64,000 nucleotides of DNA from the NCBI GenBank assembly GCA_049366715.1, contig JBMNCQ010000054.1, positions 62,001 to 126,000 of the forward strand. The letters are read 5' to 3'. Positions 16,505-24,590 of this stretch are shown piece after piece. The translations under genes and the position numbers were made by a program. The stretch is from JBMNCQ01 sp049366715. Its GTDB lineage: Bacteria; Bacillota; Peptococcia; Peptococcales; BICA1-8. The notes below the pieces were generated by a model. That model was not told where the DNA came from and searched no databases. It was given only the letters and a program-made list of their open reading frames with translations. How positions within the stretch are numbered: the first letter of the stretch is position 1; every line of letters begins with the position of its first letter.

Positions 16505-17299
16505 TTGGAAAAAAAATCTTATAATCCCAAATATCCCGTTCAAACCCTCGAGAAAGCTTTGGATATTATCGAAATATTCTTTAAAGAAAGCGACAGCAGG
16601 GGGCTGGGTATTAGCGATTTGGATAAAAAGTTGAATATGGGTAAAAGTACGATTCACAGGATATTAGACACTTTAGCGGCCTATAATTATGTTGAAAAAT
16701 GTGAGGGCAATACCCGTTACCGCTTAGGCTGGAAACTTTATGAGATCGGCAATGTAGTCCCCCGGCACCGGAATATTTTCCAGTGTGATTACGGCATATT
16801 ACAGGAGTTATGTAATCTATACAAAGAAACGGTAAATTTAGGAGTCCGGGTAGACAGTGATGTGATTACCATAGCTAAGTTTGAACCGGCAACTACATTA
16901 ATGGCCAATTTACAAATAGGCTCCCGTGAGCCTCTCTATGCAACGGCTATGGGGAAAATGCTTATTTCCCAGTTTGATCGAACCAAAATCCTGGAGATTT
17001 TAGGGGAAGAAAAATTCAAAAGTTATACACCCAACACGATTACAAATCTGGATGACTTGCTGGTTGAACTGGAGAAAATTAAAAAGCAGGGTTACAGTAT
17101 TGATGTTGAAGAATCGTGTTTAGGATTATGCTGTATTGCGATGCCTATTCAAAACTATAAAAAGGAAATAGTTTCCGCCGTAAGCGTCAGCGGACCCTCT
17201 GTCCGGTTGAATTTTAACAAGATAATGGATGTTAAAGAAGGTCTGGCCGAGGCCACCGGCTTGTTATCGGGTTATTTAGGATATAAAGATGCGATCTGA
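16505..17299 (+). CDS. IclR family transcriptional regulator
   Basis: A 264-residue regulator with an N-terminal winged helix (about 10-80; LGISDLDKKLNMGKSTIHRILDTL) and a C-terminal IclR effector domain (about 95-255; MGKMLISQ and the EESCLGLCCIAMPI segment). IclR proteins bind small organic acids and often control a divergently transcribed catabolic operon, which is the arrangement here. It starts at TTG with an AAAGG site. Followed after 20 nt by the eutA-like gene, so it is probably co-transcribed with it. The likely target is the divergent region 15447-16504. Confidence 0.92.
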   Translation: MEKKSYNPKYPVQTLEKALDIIEIFFKESDSRGLGISDLDKKLNMGKSTIHRILDTLAAYNYVEKCEGNTRYRLGWKLYEIGNVVPRHRNIFQCDYGILQELCNLYKETVNLGVRVDSDVITIAKFEPATTLMANLQIGSREPLYATAMGKMLISQFDRTKILEILGEEKFKSYTPNTITNLDDLLVELEKIKKQGYSIDVEESCLGLCCIAMPIQNYKKEIVSAVSVSGPSVRLNFNKIMDVKEGLAEATGLLSGYLGYKDAI

Positions 17300-17319
17300 T
17301 TGGGGAGGGAGGAAAGGAC

Positions 17320-18042
17320 GTGGATGATTTATACGGCTGGCGGGCCAGGATCGGTTTGATTTATCCGGCACCCGGCTGGGTCATGGAACCTGAGTTTTAT
17401 GCTATGGCGCCACGGGGGGTAGCTGCTTATACCACCAGAATCTCTCTGCAGGATGTGCAGGCCGGGGAACTCAGTAATATCGGCGCCAGGTCTTTAGAAG
17501 CCGTAAAGCTCTTGGCTCAAGCGCCTTTAGACGTGATTGCTTTAGGATGTACCAGCGGGAGTTTTATAAACGGGCCGGCTTATGAACGGCAGTTAAGCAA
17601 AGATATGACGGCTTTAGCCGGAGGCATTCCCTGTATAACCACATCTGCCGCCGTATGTACGGCTTTAAATTATTTGCATATTAAAAAGCTTACCGTTGTT
17701 ACCCCTTATGTTGATGAAGTGAATGACAGGGCCCGGTCCTATCTGGAAGAAAAGGGCTTAGAGATCATGCAGATCAGAGGATTAGGCTTGGCTTACGACT
17801 CGGAGATTGACCGTCAGGACTTAGAGACGGTGTATCGCTTTACCGGGGAAAGTGATGTCAAAGAGTCTGAGGCAGTGTTAATTCTGTGCACAGGATTAAG
17901 AAGTATTCCTATCCTGGATTTTCTGGAACAGGATCTGGGTAAGCCCGTTATTTCGGCAGTCCAGGCTACTTTTTGGAATTGCCTGCGGATAGCCGGAGTA
18001 CAGGATAAAATCCGGGGATTCGGTAGTTTATTGGCAGTTTAA
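17320..18042 (+). CDS. eutA: EutA-like Asp/Glu racemase/maleate isomerase superfamily protein
   Basis: A 240-residue protein of the superfamily that includes maleate isomerase, arylmalonate decarboxylase, Asp/Glu racemase and the ectoine-utilisation protein EutA. Both catalytic cysteines of the racemase/isomerase types are present: Cys77 in ALGCTSGS and Cys190 in LILCTGLRS. Arylmalonate decarboxylase has only the second, so decarboxylation is less likely. Together with a EutB-like dehydratase and an EutD-like hydrolase in the same locus, the EutA role (hydroxyectoine branch, stereochemical inversion) is favoured. GTG start with a strong GGAGGAAAGG site; second gene of the plus-strand iclR unit. 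Confidence 0.68.
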   Translation: MDDLYGWRARIGLIYPAPGWVMEPEFYAMAPRGVAAYTTRISLQDVQAGELSNIGARSLEAVKLLAQAPLDVIALGCTSGSFINGPAYERQLSKDMTALAGGIPCITTSAAVCTALNYLHIKKLTVVTPYVDEVNDRARSYLEEKGLEIMQIRGLGLAYDSEIDRQDLETVYRFTGESDVKESEAVLILCTGLRSIPILDFLEQDLGKPVISAVQATFWNCLRIAGVQDKIRGFGSLLAV

Positions 18043-18074
18043 ATTAAAAGAGACTATTTTGGAGCTGAACTGTA

Positions 18075-19247
18075 GTGGAATTGGAAATGGGAAGAGAACG
18101 GAGCAGTACTTTAAATTTATTATGCTTTTTCACGGCAACTTTTCTGGTCTTCATTAATTTTTACACATCATTTACGGTATTGCCTCTGTACATAGAAAAA
18201 CTAGGCGGAACGGAATTTCAGATCGGTCTGCAGAGTACGATTTTTTTGCTCACCGCCGTACTTCTGCGCCTGTATTTTGGCCCCCTGGCCGATTCCCGGG
18301 GCAGAAAGCTGCCTCTCTTGGTCGGGGCCATCACTTTTGGGACTGCACCATTATTATTTTTAGGCAGTAAAACCGTTTTCATTTTAACTTTGGCCCGCAT
18401 TTATCAGGCAGTCGGGTTAGCCTCATATTTTTCAAGTGCTTCTTCATACATATCTGATGTTGCACCGCCGGGCAAGCTGGGAATTTATATCGGCCTGCAC
18501 CGGTTGATCATTACTCTGGCCCTGCTTATCGGTTCACCGTTATCCATCTTTGTATTAAATAACAGCGGCTATCGGACCTGGTTCCTGCTTAGTTTTCTCT
18601 TAGGCTTACCGGCAGTGGCCTTGATTGCTTTACTAAAGGTGCCGGACTTTGCAAAAATACCGGAAGGGACTTTCAATTCTCTGCAATATGTAGCCGATGT
18701 TTTGCAAAATAGGCGGTTATGGATTATTTTTGCCGGAATTGCGCTGGCTTCTCTCTGCTACGGTTCGCTTCTGACCTTTGCAACAGTTTACATAGCTGAT
18801 GTTACGGAAATTACCAATCCGGGAATTTATTTTACGCTATTTGCCATAGCCTCCATTGCAGCTAATCTGGGAGCCGGATATGTTTCTGATATTTTAGGAA
18901 GACAAATCGTGATTTGGCCGGCGGTTTTCTTATTAGGCTTAGGGACGGCGAGCCTGGTTTTGCTGCCCCAGGCTTCTTTCATTCTTTATTTTAGCAGTAT
19001 AGTAGGCGGATTAGGTTTCGCGGCAGGTCTTCCGGTACTAATCGCCTGGCTGGTGGAGACAGTAGATAAAAGGTTCAGAGCTACGGCAATTTCCGTTCAG
19101 GAAAGTACCATAGATATAGCCAGTGCTTTCGGTTCCCTGCTGGTGGGATTTGCAAGTGAATTAGCCGGATTACATCTATCTTTTGCCGGGCTGGGGATAT
19201 TAATTTCTCTGTTAGCAGGTATGATCTTTATAAAAAACAGGTTTTAA
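18075..19247 (+). CDS. Major facilitator superfamily (MFS) transporter
   Basis: A 390-residue membrane protein with about 12 hydrophobic segments. The MFS loop signature between helices 2 and 3 reads LRLYFGPLADSRGRKLP, and a second half-signature GYVSDILGRQ occurs in the second repeat. It starts at GTG with GGAG 10 nt upstream; an ATG four codons later is possible. Third gene after iclR and the eutA-like gene, ending at a terminator, so it probably moves a substrate or product of the pathway. Its sequence gives no substrate; drug-efflux and sugar-type MFS proteins look similar. Confidence 0.88.
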   Translation: MELEMGRERSSTLNLLCFFTATFLVFINFYTSFTVLPLYIEKLGGTEFQIGLQSTIFLLTAVLLRLYFGPLADSRGRKLPLLVGAITFGTAPLLFLGSKTVFILTLARIYQAVGLASYFSSASSYISDVAPPGKLGIYIGLHRLIITLALLIGSPLSIFVLNNSGYRTWFLLSFLLGLPAVALIALLKVPDFAKIPEGTFNSLQYVADVLQNRRLWIIFAGIALASLCYGSLLTFATVYIADVTEITNPGIYFTLFAIASIAANLGAGYVSDILGRQIVIWPAVFLLGLGTASLVLLPQASFILYFSSIVGGLGFAAGLPVLIAWLVETVDKRFRATAISVQESTIDIASAFGSLLVGFASELAGLHLSFAGLGILISLLAGMIFIKNRF

Positions 19248-19307
19248 CAGCTTTTCCGGCTTTTTTATAAAGCGGGCCGCCGGCTTGAGCTGGGTAATCA
19301 GTGCGGT

Positions 19308-19338
19308 AAAGCCAGGGGATTGAACGACCCTGGCTTTT
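19308..19338 (+). terminator. Terminator of the iclR-eutA-MFS unit
   Basis: Arms AAAGCCAGGG and CCCTGGCTTTT around a 10-nt loop, with a short T tract, 60 nt after the MFS stop. Confidence 0.75.
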
Positions 19339-19509
19339 ATAATATAAGAAAATAATGACAGCTCATTGGTAGCGACAAGTAATAGTAAAAAAAGTATAAT
19401 ATTGGTATGGAGGGATAGTAAGGATCGTAAAATAATAAGAGTTATGTGGATACTGATAAATAAAACATACAATATGTGATAAAAAAAGTTATTTTTTTCT
19501 AGGATAGAG

Positions 19510-19546
19510 CAAGGGAACAGGCTCAATTGAACCTGTTCCCTTGTTA
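19510..19546. terminator. Second hairpin terminator before the hybrid kinase
   Basis: Eleven-bp perfect arms (19511-19521 and 19532-19542) preceded by an A/T-rich stretch with T-runs, compatible with termination in either direction. Confidence 0.55.
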
Positions 19547-19695
19547 TTTACCGGTCCGGAGACACTCTATTGTATGATAATTCGGATAAACTAGCAATTT
19601 GCGTGAAAATTTTGCCGGTGTGTAGTATATTTTGTTATATAGAATAAAATTTGCCGGATTTGCCTGTCGGAAAAATCTATCAGCGGGGGACTTAA

Positions 19696-22600
19696 ATGAA
19701 GTATAAATCAATATTAATAGAATTACTGTTGTTAGTGATTGTAATTATCGCTTTGGTTAATCCCATCATAACTAGGCAAAATAGCAAAGAAGCTCCTCAG
19801 GCTGATAACGGAGTATTAGACCTGACAAACTGGGACTTCCGGCAGGACGGTCTCGTTCGTTTAAACGGCAGATGGGAGTTTTACTGGAACCGGCTCCTTA
19901 CTTATGATGACTTCCAAAAAGATCATCAGGAGTTATTAAGTGGTTATTTCAAGGTTCCTAATGTGTGGAATAATTATCAGGCGGCCGGAGAAAATTTGCC
20001 CGGTCAGGGGTATGGTACCTACAGACTGCGGGTCAAAACAAGGGAGGCCGGTGATTTATTCGGTCTAAAAATCTTAACCATGTCGACTGCCTATAAAGTG
20101 ATGATTAATGATAAAGTTATCGCCGGGAATGGCGTAGTTGGCATAAATGAGGGGAGTGTAACTCCCGAATACCGGCCTTTAGCTGTTTTCTTTGCAAATG
20201 AGGATACGGAGTTTGAAATTATTGTGCAAACAGCTAACTTCATATATGCCCGCGGGGGCTTTTGGTATCCTGCTTATTTGGGCATGGAACAGCAAATATT
20301 GGCGGCCAAGGAAAGAATGTCCGTTGATGATGCAATTCTCCTCAGTGTGTTATTCATAATGGCCCTGTATCATTTCAATATTTATTTGCGGAAAAGGCAA
20401 AATACGCCGGCTTTATATTTTGGGTTGATGCTTTTCATCGGTATGATCAGAGTTGCTGTAACAGGTGAATGTTTAATCAATAGTTTTTTCCCTTCTTTAG
20501 ATTTTAGATTGAAGGTCTTTCTGGAGTACTTTTCCATGTTGTGGGGAACTACCGCTTTTGCCATGTTTATAAATGAGTTTTTTAAAGAGGAAGCAGCCCC
20601 CAAAATTATTAAGGGCTTTATGATGATTGTTGCGGCTATGACCGTATTTATTGCTGTAGTTCCCATAGGAATATATACAAGATATACAGCGGTTTTTGAA
20701 AGCTTTTTATTGGTTATGATGTGTTATTGTATCTTTATAGTAGGAAAAGCGATCCAAAGAAAAAAGGAAGGCGCCGTAAGGTTTCTTATCGGCATTATTA
20801 TTTTCATGCTTACTTTTGTCAGCGATGCTTTGTTCCATGCCAGTGTTATCGTTAATATTGATAAGCCCGTTACATCTATTTTCGGGTTTTATATCGTGTT
20901 TTTACAGTCCAATATCCTGGCTCAAAGATTTTCCGGCTCCTTTGATAAAATAGAAAACTTATCCCAACGGCTCTTGTCCCTGGATAAACTCAAAGATGAA
21001 TTTTTAGCGAATACCTCGCATCAGTTACTGACTCCTTTAAACGGGATCGTTAATATCTCTCAGTCCATGTTGGAAAAGGCAGAAGGGGCGGGACAAGCTC
21101 AAAATACCGAGAAGAATTTAGCGGTCATTAATATCACGGCCAAAAGGCTGGGGGAATTGATTAAGGATATTCTGGATTTTGCTAAAATGAAGCGGGATGA
21201 AATAAATCTCTGTCTTGTCCCGGTAGATGCAGCTGCGAACACGGCTGTAATTGTTGATGTTTTCCGCTATCTGGTTGCCGGTAAAAATATCAAACTGGTA
21301 AACGCAATTCCTCCGGGGTTACCCACCGTTATTGCTGATGAAAGCCGTTTCAGGCAGGTATTATATAATCTTGTAGGCAATGCAGTGAAGTTTACACCGG
21401 AAGGTATGATCACGATAGCCGGAAGTTTTGATGAGCAAAGGGTAAAAATTTCCATCACGGATACGGGGATCGGAATACCGCCCGGGAAGTTTCAGGAAGT
21501 CTTCCAGCCTTTTGTCCAAATTGAGGATACTGCCGACGGGGAATGCCAAGGAACGGGTTTAGGACTCGCTATTTCCCAAAGACTTCTGGAATTAATGGGC
21601 GGCAGTATTGCTATTGAGTGGTCTCAACCGGGTAAGGGCAGCCGCTTTGTTTTTACCTTGCCGGTAAGCGGGGAAAAAGCTGAAAGTGAAATTTCTCTGC
21701 TGATTAAGCCGGAGGACTTTAAAGAAGATATTTCGCTAGATATAGAAAATCTTGATTTGCTTAAAGGGGGAAAATACAAAATTTTGCTTGTCGATGATGA
21801 CCCTGCCAATATCTATGTCTTAACAAATTTACTGGCTGATGGGGATTATGATCTTTATACGGCCCTGGACGGGCAGAAGGCCCTGAATATTCTCAAAAAC
21901 AAAGGCGGCTTTGACCTGGTCATATTAGATATTATGATGCCGAAAATATCCGGCTTTGAAGTTTGCCGGACGATCAGGAATGAATTTACTTTATTGGAAC
22001 TCCCCGTTCTTTTAGTTACGGTACGGAGCATACCTGAGGACCTGACGCTGGGTTTTGCCGCCGGCGCCAACGATTTTATCAGAAAACCTTTTGATGCGAA
22101 AGAAGTTAAGGCGAGAGTGAGAACATTAATCGAACTGAAAAACGCCCTGGCCGGGGCTTTGAAAAATGAAATGGCCTTTCTGCAATCTCAAATAAAGCCG
22201 CATTTTCTCTACAATGCTTTAAACTCCATCAGTTCGTTATGCCTCAGTGACGGTTTAAAGGCCAGTGCTCTCATTGACGAACTTAGTATCTATCTGCGCA
22301 AATGTTTCCGGGGATTTAGTGATAAATCCTTGATTCCCCTGGAATCGGAGCTGGAATTGGTTAAAGTATACCTGAATATCGAAAAAGCAAGATTCGGGGA
22401 AAGATTGGAAATTGAATATGATCTGGATGGTGATGTCAAGTGTATGATTCCTCCCCTGGTTATCCAGCCCCTGGTGGAAAATGCCGTAGGCCATGGTCTG
22501 ATGAAGCTGCCGGAAGGAGGCAGGGTTAAAATAGCCGTGTACGACCACCAGGATAGTATCTTGATTAAAATAACAGATAACGGGGTAGGTATACCGCATG

Positions 22601-22770
22601 ACCTGCTCAAAGAACTTCCGGAAGGCAATAAGCTCACGAAAGGCGTGGGCATGGTTAATGTCCAGAAGAGGCTTTTAAACATTTACGGCCAGGGTCTGAA
22701 TATCGAGAGTGTTTATGGCAAAGGGACGAAAATTTCTTTTAAAATACCGAAAAATCGGCCGGTGGAATAA
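19696..22770 (+). CDS. 7TMR-DISM hybrid sensor kinase with a second LytS-type kinase module
   Basis: A 1024-residue membrane signalling protein. Order: N-terminal anchor (8-25), an extracellular jelly-roll 7TMR-DISM sensor (about 45-200, carbohydrate-binding-like), seven membrane helices (about 210-410), HisKA with His442 in TSHQLLTPLNG, HATPase with GTGLGLAI, a receiver domain (about 695-815) with phospho-acceptor Asp745 in VILDIMMP, then a second His_kinase/LytS-type module with His836 in QIKPHFLYNAL and a second ATPase domain (PLVENAVGHGL; DNGVGIP). Two complete kinase cores in one chain is unusual. The downstream response regulator starts 12 nt later and is the obvious partner. ATG start, GGGGGA site. 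The cue is probably an extracellular glycan, by family knowledge only. Confidence 0.92.
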   Translation: MKYKSILIELLLLVIVIIALVNPIITRQNSKEAPQADNGVLDLTNWDFRQDGLVRLNGRWEFYWNRLLTYDDFQKDHQELLSGYFKVPNVWNNYQAAGENLPGQGYGTYRLRVKTREAGDLFGLKILTMSTAYKVMINDKVIAGNGVVGINEGSVTPEYRPLAVFFANEDTEFEIIVQTANFIYARGGFWYPAYLGMEQQILAAKERMSVDDAILLSVLFIMALYHFNIYLRKRQNTPALYFGLMLFIGMIRVAVTGECLINSFFPSLDFRLKVFLEYFSMLWGTTAFAMFINEFFKEEAAPKIIKGFMMIVAAMTVFIAVVPIGIYTRYTAVFESFLLVMMCYCIFIVGKAIQRKKEGAVRFLIGIIIFMLTFVSDALFHASVIVNIDKPVTSIFGFYIVFLQSNILAQRFSGSFDKIENLSQRLLSLDKLKDEFLANTSHQLLTPLNGIVNISQSMLEKAEGAGQAQNTEKNLAVINITAKRLGELIKDILDFAKMKRDEINLCLVPVDAAANTAVIVDVFRYLVAGKNIKLVNAIPPGLPTVIADESRFRQVLYNLVGNAVKFTPEGMITIAGSFDEQRVKISITDTGIGIPPGKFQEVFQPFVQIEDTADGECQGTGLGLAISQRLLELMGGSIAIEWSQPGKGSRFVFTLPVSGEKAESEISLLIKPEDFKEDISLDIENLDLLKGGKYKILLVDDDPANIYVLTNLLADGDYDLYTALDGQKALNILKNKGGFDLVILDIMMPKISGFEVCRTIRNEFTLLELPVLLVTVRSIPEDLTLGFAAGANDFIRKPFDAKEVKARVRTLIELKNALAGALKNEMAFLQSQIKPHFLYNALNSISSLCLSDGLKASALIDELSIYLRKCFRGFSDKSLIPLESELELVKVYLNIEKARFGERLEIEYDLDGDVKCMIPPLVIQPLVENAVGHGLMKLPEGGRVKIAVYDHQDSILIKITDNGVGIPHDLLKELPEGNKLTKGVGMVNVQKRLLNIYGQGLNIESVYGKGTKISFKIPKNRPVE

Positions 22771-22782
22771 GAGGTGGTTTCC

Positions 22783-23913
22783 TTGATTAGATCGGTAATT
22801 ATTGATGATGAAATTCTTTCGATCAAAAAGCTGAGATATGTTTTACAAGAATTCAAAGATGTGGAAATTATTAAGGAGTATACGGATTCCTGCCGGGCTT
22901 TGCAGGAAATTACTAAGCTGACTCCCCGGATTATTTTTCTTGATATCGAGATGCCGGGGATAAATGGCTTGGAATTTGCAGAAGAAGTTGTAAAGGCCGT
23001 TCCTGCCGCCGGGGTAGTTTTCACAACCGCTCATGATGAGTATGCGCTTAATGCCTTTGAAAAAGGAGCGATCGACTATCTTTTGAAACCCGTTACCAAA
23101 GAAAGAATGGCTAAGACTCTGCAAAGGGTTATTCTAAGAACAAGAGAACTGCCGGGAGTTTTAGAGAGAGAAAAAAGCAGAATCCTAACCTTCGGAGATT
23201 TTGAGGTAAAATCAGCGGGCCGGGGTCCTTCTTTAAAATGGCGGACGGCCAAGGTACGGGAATTATTTGCTTATCTGCTGGCTGAAACAGGAAGAAGCAT
23301 CAAAAAGGAGATCATAATGGCTGATTTATGGCCGGACAGGGATTATAAGAAGGCTTTGGTTAATTTAAATACTTGTGTCTATCAAGTTAGAAAAACGATT
23401 TGTGATGCCGGTTTAGATATCCGGGTTACCTATGAGGGCGGCTGTTACCGGATGGATTTGGGGGATGTTTTTTTAGATAATGAACAATTCAAGTCACTGT
23501 TATCTGAAAGCAATATTAGTACCGGAAGTATTGATAAAATACAAAATGCCCTGGAATTGTATCGGGGTGATTATTATGAATTCGAAGGGTATCCCTGGTC
23601 CGTCCAGAAACAGGAGTGGTATTTTGCTCAATATAAAAAAGCTGTCTTGGCTCTGGCGGGATTTTACCATAGCCGAAGCTCTTACGATAAAGCCGTTGAA
23701 TTATTGGAAGTCCTGGTTTTTAGGGATTCTTTTTGTGAAGAATGCTGGGAGCTGCTGATTAAAATCTGTTTGCAAAAGGGGGATAAGGTTAAAGCCAGGA
23801 AATTATATCAGGAAATGGCCGGTATTTTTATTAAACAGCTGGGAATTAAGCCTGATATGGAGTTTAAGGATTTTGATTTGAAGTTTGCAAATAGTAGTAC
23901 TAAGGGATCTTAG
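22783..23913 (+). CDS. Response regulator with SARP/BTAD-type output domain
   Basis: About 376 residues. An N-terminal receiver (2-120; IIDDE, acceptor Asp in FLDIEMPG, Lys in LLKPV), then an OmpR-like winged helix (about 130-220; WRTAKVRELFAYLL) and a bacterial transcriptional activation (BTAD) domain of tetratricopeptide-like helices (about 240-365; LYRGDYYEFEGYPW). SARP-type activators bind direct repeats with an 11-bp period next to the -35 box. TTG at 22783 is preferred because AGAGGTGG lies 6 nt upstream; a GTG at 22774 overlaps that site. It pairs with the preceding hybrid kinase. Paired TTCAGT repeats before cheY and the giant SLH gene look like its binding sites. Confidence 0.9.
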   Translation: MIRSVIIDDEILSIKKLRYVLQEFKDVEIIKEYTDSCRALQEITKLTPRIIFLDIEMPGINGLEFAEEVVKAVPAAGVVFTTAHDEYALNAFEKGAIDYLLKPVTKERMAKTLQRVILRTRELPGVLEREKSRILTFGDFEVKSAGRGPSLKWRTAKVRELFAYLLAETGRSIKKEIIMADLWPDRDYKKALVNLNTCVYQVRKTICDAGLDIRVTYEGGCYRMDLGDVFLDNEQFKSLLSESNISTGSIDKIQNALELYRGDYYEFEGYPWSVQKQEWYFAQYKKAVLALAGFYHSRSSYDKAVELLEVLVFRDSFCEECWELLIKICLQKGDKVKARKLYQEMAGIFIKQLGIKPDMEFKDFDLKFANSSTKGS

Positions 23914-23940
23914 TGATCAATACATACCATTGAAAAGTAT

Positions 23941-23958
23941 GTTCAGTATCTGTTCAGT
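23941..23958 (+). promoter_or_regulatory. Direct repeat GTTCAGT x2, 11-bp period, upstream of cheY
   Basis: Identical heptamers at 23941-23947 and 23952-23958. The same pair with the same period occurs before the giant gene at 24444. Candidate binding site for the SARP-type regulator encoded just upstream. The -10 box that would belong to it is not clear here. Confidence 0.6.
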
Positions 23959-24015
23959 GGCTTTCTTTATATTAAAAATTGGTAATTTTTAATAGCCAAG
24001 GAGGGCCCGTTTGCT

Positions 24016-24387
24016 ATGGCTGTAAAGGTATTGATTGTTGATGATGCTAAATTCTCCAGGGTAATGCTTAAAGATATCCTTACGAAATATGCCGGATTGG
24101 AAGTTGTTGGTGAAGCGGAGAATGGTCTGGAAGCCGTGCGAAAATATTTACAGCTTAGGCCGGACCTGGTAACAATGGATATTACCATGCCGGAAATGGA
24201 CGGAATAGAAGCATTGAAGCAGATAAGATCCTTTGAACCCCGTTGTAAGATCATTATGTGCAGTGCCATGGGGCAGAAGGAGATGATCGTGGAGGCTATC
24301 GAATCGGGAGCCCGGGATTTTATTATTAAGCCTTTTATTAAAGAGCGGGTTTTGGAAGCTTTGCAAAAAGTAGTGAAGAATAATTAA
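24016..24387 (+). CDS. CheY-like single-domain response regulator
   Basis: A 123-residue stand-alone receiver. Asp9/Asp10 form the acidic pocket, Asp55 in VTMDITMPEMDG is the phospho-acceptor, CSAMGQ holds the switch Ser/Thr position and Lys107 lies in IIKPF. It closely follows the CheY of clostridial chemotaxis systems. AAGGAGGG lies 10 nt before the ATG. There is no chemotaxis gene nearby; instead it stands between the hybrid kinase/SARP pair and the giant surface protein, each with its own TTCAGT boxes, so it is probably part of that regulon. Confidence 0.92.
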   Translation: MAVKVLIVDDAKFSRVMLKDILTKYAGLEVVGEAENGLEAVRKYLQLRPDLVTMDITMPEMDGIEALKQIRSFEPRCKIIMCSAMGQKEMIVEAIESGARDFIIKPFIKERVLEALQKVVKNN

Positions 24388-24405
24388 GAGCGCGTTTATT
24401 GAATA

Positions 24406-24429
24406 CCAGGGTGCAGCCCTGTTTTTTTT
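24406..24429 (+). terminator. Terminator of cheY
   Basis: CAGGG/CCCTG stem followed by eight T, 20 nt after the cheY stop. Confidence 0.75.
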
Positions 24430-24443
24430 ATTTACCGGACTTT

Positions 24444-24484
24444 GTTCAGTGGTTTTTCAGTGCCGGGTGATAGAATATTATAAT
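24444..24484 (+). promoter_or_regulatory. Promoter with paired TTCAGT boxes for the giant SLH protein
   Basis: Heptamers GTTCAGT (24444-24450) and TTTCAGT (24455-24461) are 11 bp apart. The second TTCAGT stands exactly 17 nt before TATAAT (24479-24484), so it replaces the -35 box. This is the geometry known for SARP activators that recruit RNA polymerase from a site overlapping -35. Confidence 0.72.
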
Positions 24485-24590
24485 AAAATGCCGGAATAAT
24501 GCGTATTTTGTCAGAAAAAGTAAATTCCTTTGGAAAGGGGTGATGCCTGGGAACCGAGATGCTTAATATCTAAAAAGAGGTGGTGAATAT

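Larger units (their letters stand above)
19248..19695. other. Intergenic region with two terminators
   Basis: Apart from the hairpins at 19308-19338 and 19510-19546 I see only AT-rich sequence and the leader of the hybrid kinase. No gene is supported on either strand. Confidence 0.6.

Noticed and set aside
17320..18042. Arylmalonate decarboxylase
   Set aside because: Both active-site cysteines (77 and 190) are present, whereas the decarboxylase has only the second.
24530..24590. Possible cyclic-di-GMP riboswitch before the giant gene (GGGTGATGCCTGGGAACC region)
   Set aside because: The conserved GEMM cores (GACGCAAAG, tetraloop receptor) are absent and the segment is too short.
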